This document shows positions 61,684-64,000 of a stretch of DNA of 64,000 nt, one piece after another. Where the stretch lies: positions 124,001 through 188,000 of the forward strand of contig SUZJ01000002.1 in NCBI GenBank assembly GCA_015059945.1, given 5' to 3'. This DNA comes from Rikenellaceae bacterium. Its GTDB lineage: Bacteria > Bacteroidota > Bacteroidia > Bacteroidales > Rikenellaceae. Positions within the stretch are counted from its first letter, which is position 1. The number at the start of each line of letters is the position of its first letter. Below the pieces are notes generated by a model. The model had not been told where the DNA came from, did not search any database, and saw only the letters and a program-made list of their open reading frames with translations. The position numbers and the translations under genes were made by a program.

Positions 61684-62754
61684 ATGAGTTTGTATAAGAT
61701 ACTTGTGCGACCTTTGATGTCGCTGTTGCCTGCCGAGGTGGGCCACAATTTTTCGTCGGCTGTGCTGCGCTTTATCGGGCGTGGCAATATGGGCCAGTGG
61801 ATGCTGCGTAAGCTTTACTCGTGGCGCCACCCCTCGTTGGAGCGCGAGGTCTTTGGTGTGAGGTTTGCCAACCCCATAGGTGCTGCTGCGGGCCTCGATA
61901 GGGATGCTACGCTCTATCGCCCTCTGGGAGCGCTGGGCTTTGGCTTTGTAGAGATTGGCACCATCACCCCCAAGCCCCAGGCGGGGGGCATCAAGCCGCG
62001 CCTTTTTCGCCTGCGTGGCGAGCGCGCGCTGGTGCACCGAATGGAGTTTCCCAACTGCGGCATCGAGAAGTGTGTAGACCATCTGCGCCGACGTGCCTAT
62101 GGCCATAAGGTTGTGGTGGGTGCCAACATTGCCCCCAACTCGGTGGTGCTGCCCGACCGTATGCCTGTCGAGTACCTCAAAACCTTCCGTCCGCTGTACC
62201 AGTATGTAGACTACTTTACCGTAAACGTGGCACCCATAATTGGCAGTGGCGAGAGCTACTGCGCCACCGATAAAGCGCTGGTCGAGAGGGTTTTGGATGG
62301 GCTGTTTGACTTCCGCCGAGGCCAGAACGACTACCGCCCTGTGCTGCTCAAAATTTCGCCCGACTGGCCTATGCACATTGTCGATGATATGGTGCAGATA
62401 CTCATCGATACCCCACTCGATGGACTGGTGGTGGCCGACTGCTCGGCACGACTGGGCAGCCGCCTGTCTAAACGCCAACTGAGCCGTATGAATGGCGGAG
62501 TTATGGGCGGAGCACCACTGCTGGAGCGCACCATCGAGCTGGTCGATTATGTGTGCCGCAAGATGAACTACCACTATCCCGTGATTGGTGTGGGCGGTAT
62601 TATGAGTGCTGCCGATGCCCAGAGGGTGCTCGATGCAGGTGCCAGCCTGGTGCAGTGCTACTCGGCCTTGCACTACGAGGGCCCTGCCTTTGCGGGCCGC
62701 GCTTGCCGCGAGTTGGCTAAAAAGGCGTCTAACGTCACCGACCAAAGTCTTTAA
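61684..62754 (+). CDS. Dihydroorotate dehydrogenase-like protein with altered active-site motifs (class 2 PyrD family)
   Basis: A 356-residue protein clearly of the quinone-type PyrD family: N-terminal helices (MSLYKILVRPLMSLLPAEVGHNF), FANPIGAAAGLDRDATLY, GFGFVEIGTITPKPQAGGIKPRLFRL, LLKISPDWP, and a closing IGVGGIMSAADAQRVLDAGASLVQCYSAL flavin site. Several normally fixed residues differ. The catalytic NxSSPNT loop reads NVAPIIG, so the base Ser and a substrate Asn are lost; LDKD reads LDRD; NRMGFNN reads HRMEFPN; ATNTT reads VADCS. FMN-binding parts look kept. It may be a paralog with another reaction, a slow enzyme, or a regulatory remnant. The tail NVTDQSL comes from a 7-bp array. Confidence 0.85.
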   Translation: MSLYKILVRPLMSLLPAEVGHNFSSAVLRFIGRGNMGQWMLRKLYSWRHPSLEREVFGVRFANPIGAAAGLDRDATLYRPLGALGFGFVEIGTITPKPQAGGIKPRLFRLRGERALVHRMEFPNCGIEKCVDHLRRRAYGHKVVVGANIAPNSVVLPDRMPVEYLKTFRPLYQYVDYFTVNVAPIIGSGESYCATDKALVERVLDGLFDFRRGQNDYRPVLLKISPDWPMHIVDDMVQILIDTPLDGLVVADCSARLGSRLSKRQLSRMNGGVMGGAPLLERTIELVDYVCRKMNYHYPVIGVGGIMSAADAQRVLDAGASLVQCYSALHYEGPAFAGRACRELAKKASNVTDQSL

Positions 62755-62820
62755 GGACTTTAAGGTCATTAAGGACATTAAGGAAAATTCTCAATTCTCA
62801 ATTCTCAATTCCCAATTCCC
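62727..62820. repeat. Composite array: 7-bp, 9-bp, 7-bp, overlapping the pyrD-like 3' end
   Basis: GTCTAAC GTCACCG ACC lies in the last codons of the pyrD-like gene; then TTTAAGGAC TTTAAGGTC ATTAAGGAC ATTAAGG (period 9); then AATTCTC x3, AATTCCC x2 (period 7) up to the cinA ATG. Same order as 61589-61680. Confidence 0.92.
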
Positions 62821-62825
62821 ACTCT

Positions 62826-64000
62826 ATGACCGTTGACATCATAACCATTGGCGATGAGATACTCATTGGCCAGATTGTAGATACCAATTCGGCTTGGATG
62901 AGCCGCCACTTGGGCGATATTGGCGCCACCGTTAGGCGTAAGTACTCGATTGGCGATAGCGCAGAGGAGATACGTGCAGCTATTGCCGAGTCGCTTGCTG
63001 CGAGCAATGTGGTAATTACCACAGGCGGACTTGGCCCAACGAAAGACGATATTACCAAGCGTGTGCTGGCCGAGATGTTTGGCTCGCCACTGGTGCGCGA
63101 TGAGGCCACCTACGAGCGTGTGGAGCGCATTATGGCCCTGCGAGGCATCGAGTTTAACGAACTCAACAAGGCTCAGGCTCTGGTGCCCGCCTGCTGCCGC
63201 GTGCTGCCCAACCATAAGGGTACTGCGCCAGGTATGTGGTTTGACACCCCCGAGGGTGGGGTGGTGATATGCCTGCCCGGGGTGCCATTTGAGATGGAGG
63301 CGCTGATGGAGGAGAGCGTGTTGCCCCTGCTGAGGGAGCGCTTCGAACTGCGCAGCGTGGTACACCGCACAGCCATAACCTTCGGACTGGCCGAGAGTAT
63401 GATGGCCCAACTGATTGCCCCCTGGGAGGACGCCCTGCCCGAAGAGCTTCACCTTGCCTATCTGCCTTCGCCCAGCCAGTTGCGCTTGCGTCTGTCGGCC
63501 TACGATGTCGAGGAGAGCGAGGCTCGCAAGGCTATTGACCGCCAGTTTGAGCTGCTTATGCCCCTGCTGGGCGACTACTTTGTGGGCTGGGAGGGCGACA
63601 CTGTCCAGTCGGTGGTGGCCGACCTGCTGCTGGCCAGGGGCGAGAGCCTTGCGGCTGCCGAGTCGTGTACGGGAGGAGCGCTGAGTGCCAAGTTTACGGC
63701 TATGAGTGGCGCTTCGGCCTACTTTATGGGTGGCGTGGTCAGCTACTCAAACGAGGTCAAGAATCAGGTGCTGGGCGTAAGTGCCGACGACCTTAATAAA
63801 TATGGTGCCGTTAGCGAGCCTGTTGCCCGCCAGATGGCCGAGGGTGTCCGCCGAGTGTGTGGCACCACTTGGGGCGTGTCTACTACGGGCATTGCAGGCC
63901 CTACGGGTGGCACCCCCGACAAACCTGTGGGTACGGTGTGGATGGCGGTTGCGGGTCCCGATGGTACCGAGGCTTTGTGCCTCAATCACGGCCGCCTGAG
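62826..64000 (+). CDS. cinA: CinA family protein (NMN deamidase; partial, runs off the right edge)
   Basis: Not in the ORF track because it has no stop in the window. ATG 62826 opens 391 codons (usual length about 415). The N-terminal MoCF-type domain (residues 1-170) shows IITIGDEILIGQIVDTNSAWM and VVITTGGLGPTKDDITKRVLAE; it is linked to ADP-ribose hydrolysis in some members. A middle segment follows, and the C-terminal CinA domain from about 258 carries LAAAESCTGGALSAKFTAMSGASAYFMGGVVSYSNEVK and GIAGPTGGTPDKPVGTVW, which deamidates nicotinamide mononucleotide in the NAD salvage cycle. Only the last ~25 residues are missing. Just a repeat array separates it from the pyrD-like gene. Confidence 0.95.
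   Translation, partial: MTVDIITIGDEILIGQIVDTNSAWMSRHLGDIGATVRRKYSIGDSAEEIRAAIAESLAASNVVITTGGLGPTKDDITKRVLAEMFGSPLVRDEATYERVERIMALRGIEFNELNKAQALVPACCRVLPNHKGTAPGMWFDTPEGGVVICLPGVPFEMEALMEESVLPLLRERFELRSVVHRTAITFGLAESMMAQLIAPWEDALPEELHLAYLPSPSQLRLRLSAYDVEESEARKAIDRQFELLMPLLGDYFVGWEGDTVQSVVADLLLARGESLAAAESCTGGALSAKFTAMSGASAYFMGGVVSYSNEVKNQVLGVSADDLNKYGAVSEPVARQMAEGVRRVCGTTWGVSTTGIAGPTGGTPDKPVGTVWMAVAGPDGTEALCLNHGRL

Noticed and set aside
61684-62754. Calling the PyrD-like gene a pseudogene
   Set aside because: The frame is open and full length, the flavin-site motifs are kept, and changes are confined to the substrate and catalytic loops, so divergence of function is the simpler reading.

Overview
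The window looks like the chromosome of a gut-type member of the Bacteroidota, order Bacteroidales. The evidence is a SusC/SusD pair, a hybrid two-component sensor, Bacteroidota-only families (DUF4954, DUF4923, DUF5123-type), and many upstream sites matching the Bacteroidota sigma-A promoter (TTTG, 19-20 bp, TAnnTTTG). The fairly GC-rich coding sequence would suit an Alistipes-like (Rikenellaceae) organism, but genus is inferred only from general impression. No transposase, phage gene, CRISPR array or rRNA was found, and all recognisable genes are intact apart from the two cut by the window edges.

Layout. 1-5.4 kb: a DUF4954 protein (cut by the left edge), asnS, rpoN and a small membrane protein. 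5.4-33.4 kb: one uninterrupted minus-strand block that reads as a pectin (homogalacturonan) utilization locus. In transcription order it holds a GH28 polygalacturonase, a PL1 pectate lyase lipoprotein, a two-domain acetylesterase/pectin methylesterase (CE12-like + CE8), a hybrid two-component regulator, a two-domain GH105 + PL1 enzyme, SusC, SusD, a large beta-helix/FN3 surface lipoprotein with a freshly duplicated C-terminal module, uxaC, uxaB, uxaA and a GH43 enzyme. The surface enzymes would de-esterify and cut pectin, SusCD import the oligomers, periplasmic enzymes finish them to galacturonate, and UxaC-UxaB-UxaA take galacturonate to 2-keto-3-deoxygluconate. KDG kinase and aldolase, KduI/KduD and a uronate permease are not in the window.

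33.6-44 kb: mostly plus-strand accessory and housekeeping genes: an acetyltransferase, tRNA-Pro, an SDR, an SPFH protein paired with a 57-aa ribbon-helix-helix-like protein missed by the ORF track, an outer-membrane beta-barrel receptor, a CPBP protease, a PH-domain protein, a zinc-less sirtuin, carbamate kinase and a POT-type transporter. 44-64 kb: trmH-type methyltransferase, htpG, tpiA, a four-helix-bundle protein, lysS, a collagen-like/LRR lipoprotein, a secreted C1 peptidase, DUF4923, pepT, an OPT transporter, ppdK, pdxB, a PyrD-like protein with altered active-site motifs, and cinA (cut by the right edge).

The most unusual signal is in the spacers. About thirty short arrays are built from degenerate tandem units with a period of exactly 7 bp (for example GTCNACC, CAATTCT, AGTTATC, TACAGTT) or exactly 9 bp (for example AAGGNCNTT, ATTTATAGG, TATATCTCT, CTCCTATTG). 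They differ completely in sequence but share the two periods, are often joined head to tail in the same order before a gene, overlap promoters and stop codons, and are concentrated in the 36-63 kb part while almost absent from the pectin locus. A separate family of GC-rich palindromic elements lies at 7.05-7.25, about 10.3 and 40.7-40.8 kb.
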